Numbered from the stretch's first letter, positions 8,747 through 16,964 are shown. The stretch: DNA of 56,138 nucleotides from Phreatobacter sp. (GCF_016793595.1 NZ_JAEULY010000006.1:1-56138); one strand, 5' to 3'. Notes: generated by a model not told the origin, from the letters alone. Numbers and translations: made by a program.

Positions 8747-10024
8747 ATGTTCCGTCTTCTCCTCGCCCTGCTCCTCGCGACACCGATGGCTGCCTCTGCA
8801 CAGGAGATGCGCGGCCATGGCGGACCCGTGCGGGCGCTGGCGGTCTCGGGCGACGGCCGCCTCGCCTTGTCGGGGTCGTTCGACACGTCCGCCATTCTCT
8901 GGGGTGTCGAGCGGGGTCTCGCCGTAGCCGTGCTGCGCGGCCACCAAAGCTCCGTCAACGCCGTCGCGGCGCTGCCCGACGGGAGGTTCGCCACTGCCGG
9001 AGAAGACGGACGGATCCTGCTGTGGCGCATCGGCCGGCAGGAGCCGGAAGAGCGGCCCGAAGGCCATGCGGGTCCGGTCGCCGGGCTGGCTGTATCTCCG
9101 GACGGCCGGTTGCTCGCCTCGGCGTCGTGGGACGGCACTGCACGCCTGACGCCGCTTTCAGGGGAGGCGCCTCCAACGGTCATCCGCCAGCGGGGCCCGC
9201 TGAACGCGGTCGCCTTCGCGGCCGACGGGCAATCGCTCATCACCGGCGGCCATGACGGCGCAGTACGCGTGATCGGCGCGGACGGCGAACAGCGGCGGGT
9301 GGTCGAGACCGGCGTGCCCGTCAATGGCATCGTCGTGGCGGCGGACGGCGAGATCATCGCCGGCGGCGCGGATGGCCGGCTGCGGTTCATCACCCCGGAC
9401 GGCGCCGCCGCGCGCGAGGTCGCGGCATCGGAGACACCAGTGGTAGGCCTCGCGCTGTCGCCCGACGGGCGGCGAATTGCCGCGGCGGGTATCGGCGGCA
9501 CGGTCGCGCTCGTCGACCGAGCTTCGGGCCGGATCGAACGGACGTTGGTCGGCCCCGGCCTGCCCGTCTGGTCTCTGGCCTTCCGCCCCGGCACGGACGA
9601 CCTCGTGACGGGCGGCGGCGACCGGCTCGTGCGTCGCTGGCGCGCCTCCACGGGCGAGCATCTCGGGGCAGTGGTCATGGAGCGTCCGTCCGAGGCGCTC
9701 GCGCGTCTTGCCGATCATCCGGGCGCGGAGGTGTTCCGTGCCTGCTCGGCCTGCCACACGCTCGATCCCGATGGCGGCAACCGCGCCGGACCAACGCTTC
9801 ATGGCGTGATCGGACGCCGGATCGGCAGCGCCGCCGGCTATGACTATTCACCGGCGTTGCGCGGCATGGACATCGTCTGGGGCCGGGACACCATAGCCAA
9901 ACTGTTCGAGATCGGCCCCAACGCCTACACGCCCGGCACGAAGATGCCGGAGCAGCGCGTCACCGACCCTGACGACCTCAGGGCGCTGGTCGATTACATC
10001 GCGCGGGCAACCGGCGCGGAGTAA
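8747..10024 (+). CDS. WD40-repeat/cytochrome c fusion protein, periplasmic
   Basis: A 425-residue exported protein. The ATG at 8747 gives a clean signal peptide (FRLLLALLLATPMAASA-Q); the longer frame upstream only adds unrelated residues. Residues ~20-310 form about seven WD40-like blades with repeated GHxxxVxxLAxSPDGRxxASxSxDGT patterns, a predicted beta-propeller. The C-terminal ~100 residues are a class I cytochrome c with the heme motif C333-SA-CH337 and a downstream GTKMPEQ that can supply the axial Met. It is probably a periplasmic electron-transfer or sensor protein whose propeller docks a partner. It ends 17 bp from the convergent Fe-S protein gene of the formate dehydrogenase locus, so a redox link to that enzyme is possible but unproven. 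Confidence 0.88.
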   Translation: MFRLLLALLLATPMAASAQEMRGHGGPVRALAVSGDGRLALSGSFDTSAILWGVERGLAVAVLRGHQSSVNAVAALPDGRFATAGEDGRILLWRIGRQEPEERPEGHAGPVAGLAVSPDGRLLASASWDGTARLTPLSGEAPPTVIRQRGPLNAVAFAADGQSLITGGHDGAVRVIGADGEQRRVVETGVPVNGIVVAADGEIIAGGADGRLRFITPDGAAAREVAASETPVVGLALSPDGRRIAAAGIGGTVALVDRASGRIERTLVGPGLPVWSLAFRPGTDDLVTGGGDRLVRRWRASTGEHLGAVVMERPSEALARLADHPGAEVFRACSACHTLDPDGGNRAGPTLHGVIGRRIGSAAGYDYSPALRGMDIVWGRDTIAKLFEIGPNAYTPGTKMPEQRVTDPDDLRALVDYIARATGAE

Positions 10025-10041
10025 CCACCGCCGCGTGCCGC

Positions 10042-12087
10042 CTAGTTCAGGCCGTCCTTGCCCGGTCTAGGGGCGGGAGACGAGGGCTTCGGAGAGTAGT
10101 CATCCGCGGTGCGCACCTGCGGGCGCGCGGGCGCGCCATAGGGGTCGAAGCTCTCGTTCACGACCCGCTCGATGCGGCAGTCCTCGCACATGAACAGCGC
10201 CTCGCGACGCGCGGCATTGGCGCCGGAAAACATCCAGTGCCCTTCCAGCTTGGCCGCGATGCGCTCGATGGTCGAGCGCGTGCCGAAGGGCTTGCCACAG
10301 GAGGTGCAATGGAACGGCTCCTCCTCTTTCACGACCCGCTTCGGCTCGCGCCACGCGACGAAGTCGAGCTGCGGGACGAGGGCGATGGCGTCCTCCGGGC
10401 AGGTCTGCTCGCACAGGCCGCACTGGACGCAGAGGCTCTCGGTGAAGCGCAGCATCGGCTGGTCGGGATTGTCCGAAAGCGCCGCCGTCGGGCATGCCGA
10501 AACGCAGGCGAGGCAAAGGGTGCAGGCCTCGGCGTTGACGTCGGCCTTGCCGAAGGGCGCTCCCTTGTCCAGCGCGATCCGGTCAACGGGCGCGGGCGCC
10601 GCTGCATGCAGTTCGCGGAAGGCGAATTCAAGCAGGCCGCGCTTGGTGCCCATGGGCAGGAAGGTGGACGGCTTTGCGCCCGCCCTGCCCGCGAACGGCC
10701 GCGCGAGTTCGCCGGCGAGCGCGTCGGGATCGTCGGCCTCGATGAGCCGCACGATATCGTCGCCATAGCCGAGCGCCGAGACGATGGTGCGCACCGTGTC
10801 CAGCGTGCGCGACAGGCCGAGCAGATCGTGGCGCGGCTTTGCCCGGCCGAGCACCGCGACGCCCGCCGCGCCATAGGCCATGGCGCTGGCGAAGACTTCC
10901 GGTCCGGCCTGCGTGATCTCGTTCACCTGCAACGGCAGCACATGGGCCGGCAGGCCGGCCCCGAAGCGTGCGAGAGCATCGATCAGCGCCGTGCCATGCT
11001 CGCCGTCATGGAGCAGAACGACGCCCCCGACACCGCCCGCGGCGGCATAGGTCGTCAGGAGGGCGCGGAGGCGGCGAAGCAGCGCATCGACGGGCGGAAG
11101 GGCGTAGGCCGCCGCGCCCGTGGGGCAGGCGGCGGCGCATTGGCCGCAGCCGGCGCAGATCGCGGGATCGATCGCCACATGGTCGCCATCCGGCGCAATC
11201 GCGCCGGTCGGGCAGAGGTCCAGGCAGCGCGTGCAGCCGGTGATCTTGGAACGGGAATGGGCGCAGAGATCGGCGGTGAAGGTGATGTAGCGGGGCTTGT
11301 CGAACGTGCCGGTGAGCCCCCCGGCCTCGCCGATCAGACGCTCGACCGCCGCAGCATCGCGGGGGTCGGCGCGCAGGTAGCCCGGCCGCAATTCCGGGGC
11401 GGGAAACAGCGGCACGCCACCCGACAGGTCGATGACGATATCCGAGGTCGAGGACGCACCGTTGCGCGGCGCCTGCCAGAGATAGTGCCGGCGCGAGGAC
11501 GGCGCGGGCAGCGCATAGTCATCGACATCGAGGGCAAAGGCGCCGAGATGGCCTCGCGCGGCCGATATCGTGCCCTTGACCACCGGGAAATCGGTGGCGC
11601 TCGGTGGCGTCACCTCACCGGGTCGCGACAGGAGGACAGTCACGTCCAGCGACGCGGCCAGCCGGCGCGCGACATCGATGGCCACCTCGTCGCGGCCATA
11701 GATCAGGGCAACGCCCTTCGATTCGAGGGTCACCGCATGGATCGGCGGCATTTCCTCAGCGGCAGCGGCGAGCAGCGCCGCGGTCTTCGGACCGGCCTGC
11801 GCGGCCTCGGCCGACCAGCCTGCCTGCTCGCGGACATTGGCGAAGGTAAGCCGCCCGGCATAGCCGAGGTCTTCGGCGACCTCGGTGAAGAGCGGGGCTT
11901 CCTGCGTGCAGGCGACCGTGACGTCGCCCTCCTGCGCCAGCACCGCCTTGAAGAAATCCAGCTCCTTCCGGCACAGCTGGTCGGCGGTGCGCACCTTGGT
12001 ACGGCAGGTCTTGGCGACCCGTTCGCCATGCAGCGGCATGGTTTCCTCGCAGGAGCAGAGGAACGTGGTGCCTGCCGTCATCGCCAT
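10042..12087 (-). CDS. Multi-[4Fe-4S] ferredoxin-like protein of the formate dehydrogenase locus (681 aa)
   Basis: A large cytosolic iron-sulfur protein. The N-terminus has a cysteine group (C11, C13, C28, C39). A first dicluster region lies at about residues 285-325 (CTRCLDLCP, CAGCGQCAAACP) and a second near 519-560 (CTLCLACVSACP, CVQCGLCEQTCP). Two CxxC pairs follow near residues 592 and 634 (CTSC, CEDC), perhaps a zinc or further metal site. No signal peptide or membrane helix is seen. ATG 12087 or 12081 is preferred: GGAG lies 6 nt before the latter. A longer frame to 12861 is antisense to the next gene and is not used. It is divergent from the accessory operon. The role is unknown; passing electrons between formate dehydrogenase and cytosolic carriers, or cofactor maturation, are guesses. 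Confidence 0.85.
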   Translation of the reverse strand: MAMTAGTTFLCSCEETMPLHGERVAKTCRTKVRTADQLCRKELDFFKAVLAQEGDVTVACTQEAPLFTEVAEDLGYAGRLTFANVREQAGWSAEAAQAGPKTAALLAAAAEEMPPIHAVTLESKGVALIYGRDEVAIDVARRLAASLDVTVLLSRPGEVTPPSATDFPVVKGTISAARGHLGAFALDVDDYALPAPSSRRHYLWQAPRNGASSTSDIVIDLSGGVPLFPAPELRPGYLRADPRDAAAVERLIGEAGGLTGTFDKPRYITFTADLCAHSRSKITGCTRCLDLCPTGAIAPDGDHVAIDPAICAGCGQCAAACPTGAAAYALPPVDALLRRLRALLTTYAAAGGVGGVVLLHDGEHGTALIDALARFGAGLPAHVLPLQVNEITQAGPEVFASAMAYGAAGVAVLGRAKPRHDLLGLSRTLDTVRTIVSALGYGDDIVRLIEADDPDALAGELARPFAGRAGAKPSTFLPMGTKRGLLEFAFRELHAAAPAPVDRIALDKGAPFGKADVNAEACTLCLACVSACPTAALSDNPDQPMLRFTESLCVQCGLCEQTCPEDAIALVPQLDFVAWREPKRVVKEEEPFHCTSCGKPFGTRSTIERIAAKLEGHWMFSGANAARREALFMCEDCRIERVVNESFDPYGAPARPQVRTADDYSPKPSSPAPRPGKDGLN

Positions 12088-12189
12088 CTCCGAACCGCGG
12101 ACCTTTCCGGCGCGCCGCATCTTCATATATTGGAAACAGTCGAAAGAACCAGACCGGGCTGCCGCCGCGCCCGCAACGACAAGCTCGCC

Positions 12190-12939
12190 ATGGCACTCGT
12201 CACGCTGCGCACGCCGACTTCCCTCGACCTTCCGCCCGGTTTCCGGGCCGTGGCGCTGCGCGAGTCCGGCGACGCCTTCGCCCATGCCTGCCGGACGGCG
12301 GCGGACGAGGGCGCCGGCACGCTCGTCTGGGTGCGGCGCTTCGACGTCGCCGAGTTCGCGGTGATTCTGGAGCCGGAGGCCCCGCTCGCCGAAGCGCGCA
12401 AGACATTGTTCATGGGCATGAGCGCGACCGCCGACGCCATCGCGTCCCTGTGCCCGCCCGAACGGCCGGTCACCATCGCCTACCCGGATACGATCCGCTT
12501 CGACGGCGGCCTTGTCGGCGGCGGCCGGCTCGGCTGGCCGAAGCGCTGCGGCGAGGACGAGACACCCGACTGGCTGGTCTTCGCCGCGACCGTGCGCGTC
12601 TCCTTCGCCGGGGTGGTGGAGCCAGGGCAGGCGCCCACCGCCGCAGCGCTCGACGAGGAGGGCTTCGAGGGCGGCGGCCCCGCCATGCTGATCGAGAGTT
12701 TTGCGCGCTTCTTCCTGCGCGCGGTCGACAGCTGGCAGCACCTTGGCTTCGCGCCGGTCGTCACGGACTACCTCAACCGGCTCGGCAAGGATCGCCCGGG
12801 CGACACTCTGTCTTTGTCGCCGGCCGGGGACCTGATCGTGCGCCCTGCGGTCGGCGACCATGAGCGACGCCTGTCGCTGGTCGACGGGCTGAAGGCCGCC
12901 GCCTGGCTCGACCGCGAGAGCGGGGGGCCGAAGCTGTGA
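12190..12939 (+). CDS. Biotin/lipoate protein ligase-like protein (DUF4444 type)
   Basis: A 249-residue protein whose central part resembles the biotin/lipoate ligase fold (ESGDAFAHACRTAADEGAGT, then IAYPDTIRFDGGLVGGGRLG, in the place where ligases bind the substrate), with a DUF4444-like C-terminus (LSLSPAGDLIV). The glycine-rich catalytic loop of true biotin ligases is not well kept, so ligase activity is uncertain. It is the first gene of the accessory operon and its stop overlaps the start of the next gene by 4 bp. Constant association with formate dehydrogenase genes in related bacteria suggests a maturation role. Confidence 0.8.
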   Translation: MALVTLRTPTSLDLPPGFRAVALRESGDAFAHACRTAADEGAGTLVWVRRFDVAEFAVILEPEAPLAEARKTLFMGMSATADAIASLCPPERPVTIAYPDTIRFDGGLVGGGRLGWPKRCGEDETPDWLVFAATVRVSFAGVVEPGQAPTAAALDEEGFEGGGPAMLIESFARFFLRAVDSWQHLGFAPVVTDYLNRLGKDRPGDTLSLSPAGDLIVRPAVGDHERRLSLVDGLKAAAWLDRESGGPKL

Positions 12940-13490
12940 TGATGCTGCGCACGATCCGACTCGATCCGTCCGACACTTTCGTCTTTCCGGTCGCGGCCGA
13001 ACCCGGCGAATGGGCCGTCACCGGCTCGTTCCTGTTCTGGGGGCGCGATGTCGATGCGCTCGCCGGCAAGGAGCGCGCGGCCTTCCGGTCGGGCTTTGCC
13101 GGCATCGCCTCGCTCGGCTTCTCGACACTGGTGGTTGCCCAGCCGATGCGCCCGGGCGAGCACGAGGCGGCGGTCGACGCCCTCGCCCGCCAGCTGATCG
13201 ACCGGCTCGGCGCTCCGGACATCGACGCGGCACGCGCCGCCGCGACCGAGGAGCTCGCTTTCGCGGCCTCTCTCGCCGACCACGACGAGGGCACGCTGGT
13301 CGCCATGCATCGCACCTTCGAGGGCGGGGAAATTCGCGAGCAGTACCGCACGCTGAAGCCACGCGAGCGGGCGGCCGGCGCCGACAGCCTGCACGCCCAG
13401 GCGCGCGCCTTCACCTTCCACGAGGTGGTGGAGGATGATGCGCCGGACGAGCGGATCGACCTGATCGACATGATGACGACACGCCGATGA
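12936..13490 (+). CDS. DUF6505 family protein
   Basis: A 184-residue cytosolic protein starting MMMLRTIRLDPSDTFVFPVA. No enzyme motif, signal peptide or membrane helix is visible. It carries a mixed alpha/beta pattern and an acidic C-terminal half (VVEDDAPDERIDLID). The 4-bp overlaps at both ends with its neighbours show tight translational coupling. I recognise it as the DUF6505 member that travels with DUF6352 and formate dehydrogenase genes in Alphaproteobacteria. Function unknown. Confidence 0.8.
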   Translation: MMMLRTIRLDPSDTFVFPVAAEPGEWAVTGSFLFWGRDVDALAGKERAAFRSGFAGIASLGFSTLVVAQPMRPGEHEAAVDALARQLIDRLGAPDIDAARAAATEELAFAASLADHDEGTLVAMHRTFEGGEIREQYRTLKPRERAAGADSLHAQARAFTFHEVVEDDAPDERIDLIDMMTTRR

Positions 13491-14527
13491 GCACGGACAC
13501 ACGCACCGTCACCGAGTTCTGGGTCTCGTCGGGTCATCACATGACCCGTCGCGTCGATGGCGGCGGGCTCGCCGTCACCGACGAGATGCTGCTGGCCTAT
13601 CTCGCCCGCCCCGAACTGGTGCCGCCGGACGAGGCCTGCGCAGCCGAATGCGAGCTTCACGCGCTGCTGATGAAGGAGCCGCGCAGGCCCGTGACCGCGG
13701 CCATGATCGCCGCGATCAAGGACGAGGATGCCCGCGAGAACTGGCAGTTCATGATCGGCTTCCGCGACCGGCTTCTCGCCCATCCGAATGTCGAGGCGGC
13801 CTATCTCGCCATCGTCCGCGACGGGGCGCGCGGCGTGCCGCCGCTGTTCCTCAACCAGCTCGTCCACCTCGTCATGCGCAATGCGCTGGATGGCTGCGAA
13901 GACCCCTTCGTGCTGCGCGCGGCCGAGCTGCTGTTCCGCCCGCAGAAGGGCTCGCTGAAGGAGGGTTCGCTGCTGCTCGCCGATCTCGAACTCGTCGAGG
14001 AATTCGAAGCCGAGCGGAATGCCCTGCTCAGCACCTCGCCGCTCGCCGCGATGATGGGCACCGACGCGATGGGCGAGATCGAGGTGATGACCGACGCGAC
14101 GGCCGCCTCCTACTGGTCGCGCTCCGACGCCTTCTCCATGGCGCTCAATCTCGGTGGCGATCCACGATCACGCGAGGCGCTCTGCCGCGCGCTTGAGACC
14201 TGGATCGCCCATATGCTCGGGGTCGAGACGGCCATCGCCGCGGTGGAGCGGATCGAGGACGCCGACTGGCGCTGGTTCGTCGGCCTCGACGCCGAGGCGA
14301 CCGCCATCGGCAACCGGCTGTGGCGCGGCGAGGCGATCGATCCCGCCGAGCAGAGCCGCATCTGCGGCCTGTTCCGGCTCGATTTCCGCGATCCCGGCGC
14401 GATGGACCCGAAAGTAGCCGGAAAGCCGGTCTATCTGATCATGGCGCTGACCGAGGACATGATCCTGCGCGTCAAGCCGCAGAACCTCATCGTCGGCCTG
14501 CCCCTGGCGGGCCGGCGCGCCGCCTGA
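13487..14527 (+). CDS. DUF6352 family protein
   Basis: A 346-residue, mostly helical soluble protein beginning MSTDTRTVTEFWVSSGHHMT. Recognisable blocks include GGGLAVTDEMLLAYLARPEL near the N-terminus and a C-terminal MILRVKPQNLIVGLPLAG. No known catalytic motif. It overlaps DUF6505 upstream by 4 bp and is followed after 11 bp by DUF3305. Fixed gene order with the formate dehydrogenase genes indicates an accessory role in making or controlling that enzyme. Confidence 0.82.
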   Translation: MSTDTRTVTEFWVSSGHHMTRRVDGGGLAVTDEMLLAYLARPELVPPDEACAAECELHALLMKEPRRPVTAAMIAAIKDEDARENWQFMIGFRDRLLAHPNVEAAYLAIVRDGARGVPPLFLNQLVHLVMRNALDGCEDPFVLRAAELLFRPQKGSLKEGSLLLADLELVEEFEAERNALLSTSPLAAMMGTDAMGEIEVMTDATAASYWSRSDAFSMALNLGGDPRSREALCRALETWIAHMLGVETAIAAVERIEDADWRWFVGLDAEATAIGNRLWRGEAIDPAEQSRICGLFRLDFRDPGAMDPKVAGKPVYLIMALTEDMILRVKPQNLIVGLPLAGRRAA

Positions 14528-14538
14528 AGGAGGCGCTC

Positions 14539-15057
14539 ATGCCGGTACGGTTCATGACGGTCGGGGTGGTCGCGCTGAAGCGCAAGCTGAGCAATCCCTG
14601 GGTGGATTTCGAGTGGGTGCCCGAAGCGGTCCTGCCCGGCCTGCCCGCCGTCGAACCCGGCACGCGGATCGCGGCCGAGGAGGCGGCCGAGCGCTGGTAC
14701 CTCGGGCCGGCCGAGCTGACCTTCCATTCCGGCGAGACCGCCCACTACCGCGACAATCTCGTCTCCGGCCGCCCGGCCGTCTGGGTAGCGCTGCGCGAGA
14801 ATGCCGAGGGGAGCTGGTATGTCGCGGGCGCCACCGTCGACCCCTACGAGGGCGAGGCCTTCGTCGATGCGGTCGACGACAAGGTGGAGGCCCTGCCCAT
14901 GCCGAACGAGATCGCGGTGGAGCTGCAGGCCTTCGTCGATACCCATCACGTCGAGCAGGCCTTCTTCAAGCGCAAGCGCGACCGCAAGGATCCGAATGCC
15001 GAGCCCGACTACGGCATCGGCCATCCCGCACGACAGGCACCCGGGCGGCGGACATGA
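14539..15057 (+). CDS. DUF3305 domain protein
   Basis: A 172-residue protein beginning MPVRFMTVGVVALKRKLSNP, the DUF3305 signature region, continuing with PWVDFEWVPEAVLPG and a WYLGPAELTFHSGETAHYRDN patch. It is soluble with a basic tail. An AAGGAGG Shine-Dalgarno lies 8 nt upstream of the ATG, overlapping the stop region of DUF6352. The stop overlaps the DUF3306 start (ATGA). DUF3305 and DUF3306 nearly always occur as a pair beside respiratory formate dehydrogenase genes; their biochemical roles have not been established to my knowledge. Confidence 0.85.
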   Translation: MPVRFMTVGVVALKRKLSNPWVDFEWVPEAVLPGLPAVEPGTRIAAEEAAERWYLGPAELTFHSGETAHYRDNLVSGRPAVWVALRENAEGSWYVAGATVDPYEGEAFVDAVDDKVEALPMPNEIAVELQAFVDTHHVEQAFFKRKRDRKDPNAEPDYGIGHPARQAPGRRT

Positions 15058-15746
15058 GCAGCCGCGGCGAAGGCTTCCTGTCCCGCTGGTCGCGGCTGAA
15101 GCGCGAGCCGGATGCCGGGGTGAAGCCGGCTCCCGCCGCTGGCGACGCAACGCCGCCGGAACCGGCGCTGCCGGAGGGCAAGACCCTCGACGAACTCATT
15201 GCCGAACTGCCGCGTGTCGAGGACCTCGTGCCCGGGCAGAGACTGACCGCGTTCATGCAGCCCTGGGTGCCGGCATCCGTTCGCAATGCCGCCCTCCAGC
15301 GCATGTGGCTGCTTGACCCGGCGATCCGCGACTATGTCAGCCCCGCCCTCGACTACGCCTACGACTACAATACCCCCGGCGGGGCCCCCGGCTTCGGTCC
15401 GCTGGAGACGTCGTCCGACGCGATTCGCGAGGTCGCCGAAATGTTCGACCGCGCTCTCGGCCAGGGCGGAGCAAAAGAGGCGGCGGCCGCTCCGGAGCGT
15501 CATGACAATTTGTCGCAAGGCAACGACGAGGCCCGGCCGGACGACATTGCACCGCAGCAGTCAGAAGACGCCCGCGCCGACGTGCCGGAAGGCGGCGTGG
15601 CGCCGGTTTTGACAACCTCGCATCCTGCGAGCCTTCCGTGGCAGGGCAGCGGCACGCAAGCCGATGCTGCGATGCACAGTAGCGATAGAAATATGAAGGA
15701 GTTACGGCCTGCGGGCCGCCGTCACGGCGGCGCCCTGCCGGGATAG
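15054..15746 (+). CDS. DUF3306 domain protein
   Basis: A 230-residue protein with FLSRWSRLKRE near the start and the DUF3306 core around residues 40-120 (LPRVEDLVPGQRLTAFMQP, then WVPASVRNAALQRMWLLDP and DYAYDYN). The C-terminal ~90 residues are low-complexity, rich in Ala, Asp and Pro, and look disordered. Only the first half is expected to fold. It is coupled to DUF3305 by a 4-bp overlap. A 121-bp gap follows before the TorD gene, the longest gap in this rightward series. Confidence 0.84.
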   Translation: MSSRGEGFLSRWSRLKREPDAGVKPAPAAGDATPPEPALPEGKTLDELIAELPRVEDLVPGQRLTAFMQPWVPASVRNAALQRMWLLDPAIRDYVSPALDYAYDYNTPGGAPGFGPLETSSDAIREVAEMFDRALGQGGAKEAAAAPERHDNLSQGNDEARPDDIAPQQSEDARADVPEGGVAPVLTTSHPASLPWQGSGTQADAAMHSSDRNMKELRPAGRRHGGALPG

Positions 15747-15763
15747 ATCGACGATAGTTCCGC

Positions 15764-15789
15764 CTTGTATCCGCGGCCCATAGCTTGTA
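15764..15789 (+). promoter_or_regulatory. Candidate operator: two CTTGTA direct repeats 20 bp apart
   Basis: CTTGTA occurs at 15764-15769 and 15784-15789, both followed by Y-C, giving two identical half-sites on the same helix face. They lie about 80-100 bp upstream of the HTH-TorD gene in the only sizeable gap of the accessory operon. Binding by the HTH domain of that protein would give autoregulation; this is inference. Confidence 0.3.
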
Positions 15790-15867
15790 CCTATTCTAAG
15801 GCAAATGTGGGCAGGCTATGACCCGAAGCGGCGATGACAGCCGCGGGGCCGGACGCCAAGGGCAGAA

Positions 15868-16698
15868 GTGAACGCGTCATTGCGCGAACAGGGACTTGAG
15901 GAAGCGATCAAGGCAGTCGGTGGCGTCGGCGCTCTCGCCCGGGCGCTCGGCATTTCGCAGCCCTCCGTCTCGAGCTGGAACCGCGTGCCGTCCGAACGCG
16001 TGATCGCAGTCGAGAAAGCGTCCGGCGTTGGCCGACACGTTCTGCGCCCCGATCTCTATCCCGAGGCGAAATCGGCGATAGCGCTGGCCATGGAGGCCGC
16101 GCAGCTGAAGCAGCGCGACGGCGAAGTGGACGAGATGGACCAGCTGCGGGCCGCCGAGTACGGGCTACTCGCCCTGCTTCTGTTCCGCGTGCCTACCGCC
16201 GAGGTGCTGCGTCAGGTCGCGGAGCTGAAGGGCGACGGCTCGCCGCTCGGCCTGGCGCATCTCGCGCTGGCAAGAGCCGCGGCGGAAGCGGATGTCGAGA
16301 CAGTCGGCCGCGAGTTCTTCGACCTCTTCGTCGGCGTCGGACGCGGCGAACTGCTGCCCTATGCCTCCTACTATCTAACCGGCTTCCTGCACGAGCGGCC
16401 GCTGGCCGCGGTGCGCCAGTCCTTTGTCGATCTCGGCATCATCCGCAACGACAGTTCGCGCGAGCCGGAGGATCACGTCGCCTTGCTGTTCGACGTCATG
16501 TCGAACCTTGCCTCGCGGCAGATAGGCGAAGGCTATGAGACCGAGAAGGCCTTTTTCGAGGCGCATCTGAAGCCTTGGGCCGGACGCTTCTTCTCGGATC
16601 TGGAATCCATGCGGAACCGACCCTTCTACGCCGCCGTCGGCGCGGTCGGCCGCCTGTTCATGGACATCGAAGACGAGGCTTTCTCTTTCGACGCCTGA
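15868..16698 (+). CDS. TorD/DmsD-type chaperone with N-terminal Cro/YdaS-like DNA-binding domain
   Basis: A 276-residue protein with a GTG start preceded by AAGGG. Residues ~8-62 look like a YdaS/Cro helix-turn-helix (GVGALARALGISQPSVSSW, then VIAVEKASGVG and LRPDLYP). The remaining ~200 residues are the all-helical TorD fold (AAEYGLLALLLFRVP, EFFDLFVGVGRGELLPYAS). TorD proteins bind the Tat signal of molybdoenzymes and protect the apo-protein until cofactor is inserted; here the client should be the FdhA encoded downstream. The added DNA-binding domain suggests that client status is coupled to transcription. The next gene encodes another Tat peptide, 31 bp away. Confidence 0.88.
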   Translation: MNASLREQGLEEAIKAVGGVGALARALGISQPSVSSWNRVPSERVIAVEKASGVGRHVLRPDLYPEAKSAIALAMEAAQLKQRDGEVDEMDQLRAAEYGLLALLLFRVPTAEVLRQVAELKGDGSPLGLAHLALARAAAEADVETVGREFFDLFVGVGRGELLPYASYYLTGFLHERPLAAVRQSFVDLGIIRNDSSREPEDHVALLFDVMSNLASRQIGEGYETEKAFFEAHLKPWAGRFFSDLESMRNRPFYAAVGAVGRLFMDIEDEAFSFDA

Positions 16699-16729
16699 CG
16701 GCGCGAAGGACGAACTGGAGGACGCGACA

Positions 16730-16954
16730 ATGTCGGGGAACACCAAGCAGCCGGACACCGCCGCCGCACCGGCCCGCCGCGATTTCCTGAAGGCCATGAC
16801 CGGCGCTTCCGCCGCAGCCGCCGCGGCCGTGGTCGGCGCAGAGACCGCCGAAGCCCAGGCTCCCGCCCGCGAAAGCCGCGACGAACGCACCAAGGCCCGC
16901 TACCAGGCCAATTCCGCGCACGTCCAGGCCTTCTACCGCACCAACCGCTACTGA
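16730..16954 (+). CDS. Small Tat-signal protein of the formate dehydrogenase region (74 aa)
   Basis: A very short protein: a twin-arginine motif ARRDFLKAMTGASAAAAAAV, then a charged 30-residue tail ending in AFYRTNRY. This is the formate dehydrogenase-region Tat-target family. With so short a mature part it may act as a subunit-like anchor, a decoy for the TorD chaperone or an assembly factor; none is shown. A GGAGG Shine-Dalgarno precedes the ATG. It lies 10 bp upstream of fdhA. Confidence 0.85.
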   Translation: MSGNTKQPDTAAAPARRDFLKAMTGASAAAAAAVVGAETAEAQAPARESRDERTKARYQANSAHVQAFYRTNRY

Positions 16955-16964
16955 GGACGCCCCG

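Noticed and set aside
12088..12861. Longer N-terminus for the 681-aa Fe-S protein
   Set aside because: The extension is antisense to the ligase-like gene and loses all Fe-S protein character; ATGs near 12087 with a GGAG fit better.
15747..15867. A molybdenum-cofactor riboswitch in front of the TorD/fdhA genes
   Set aside because: The 121-bp gap is too short and lacks the conserved helices expected of that RNA; none of the other gaps near moeA or mobA fits either.
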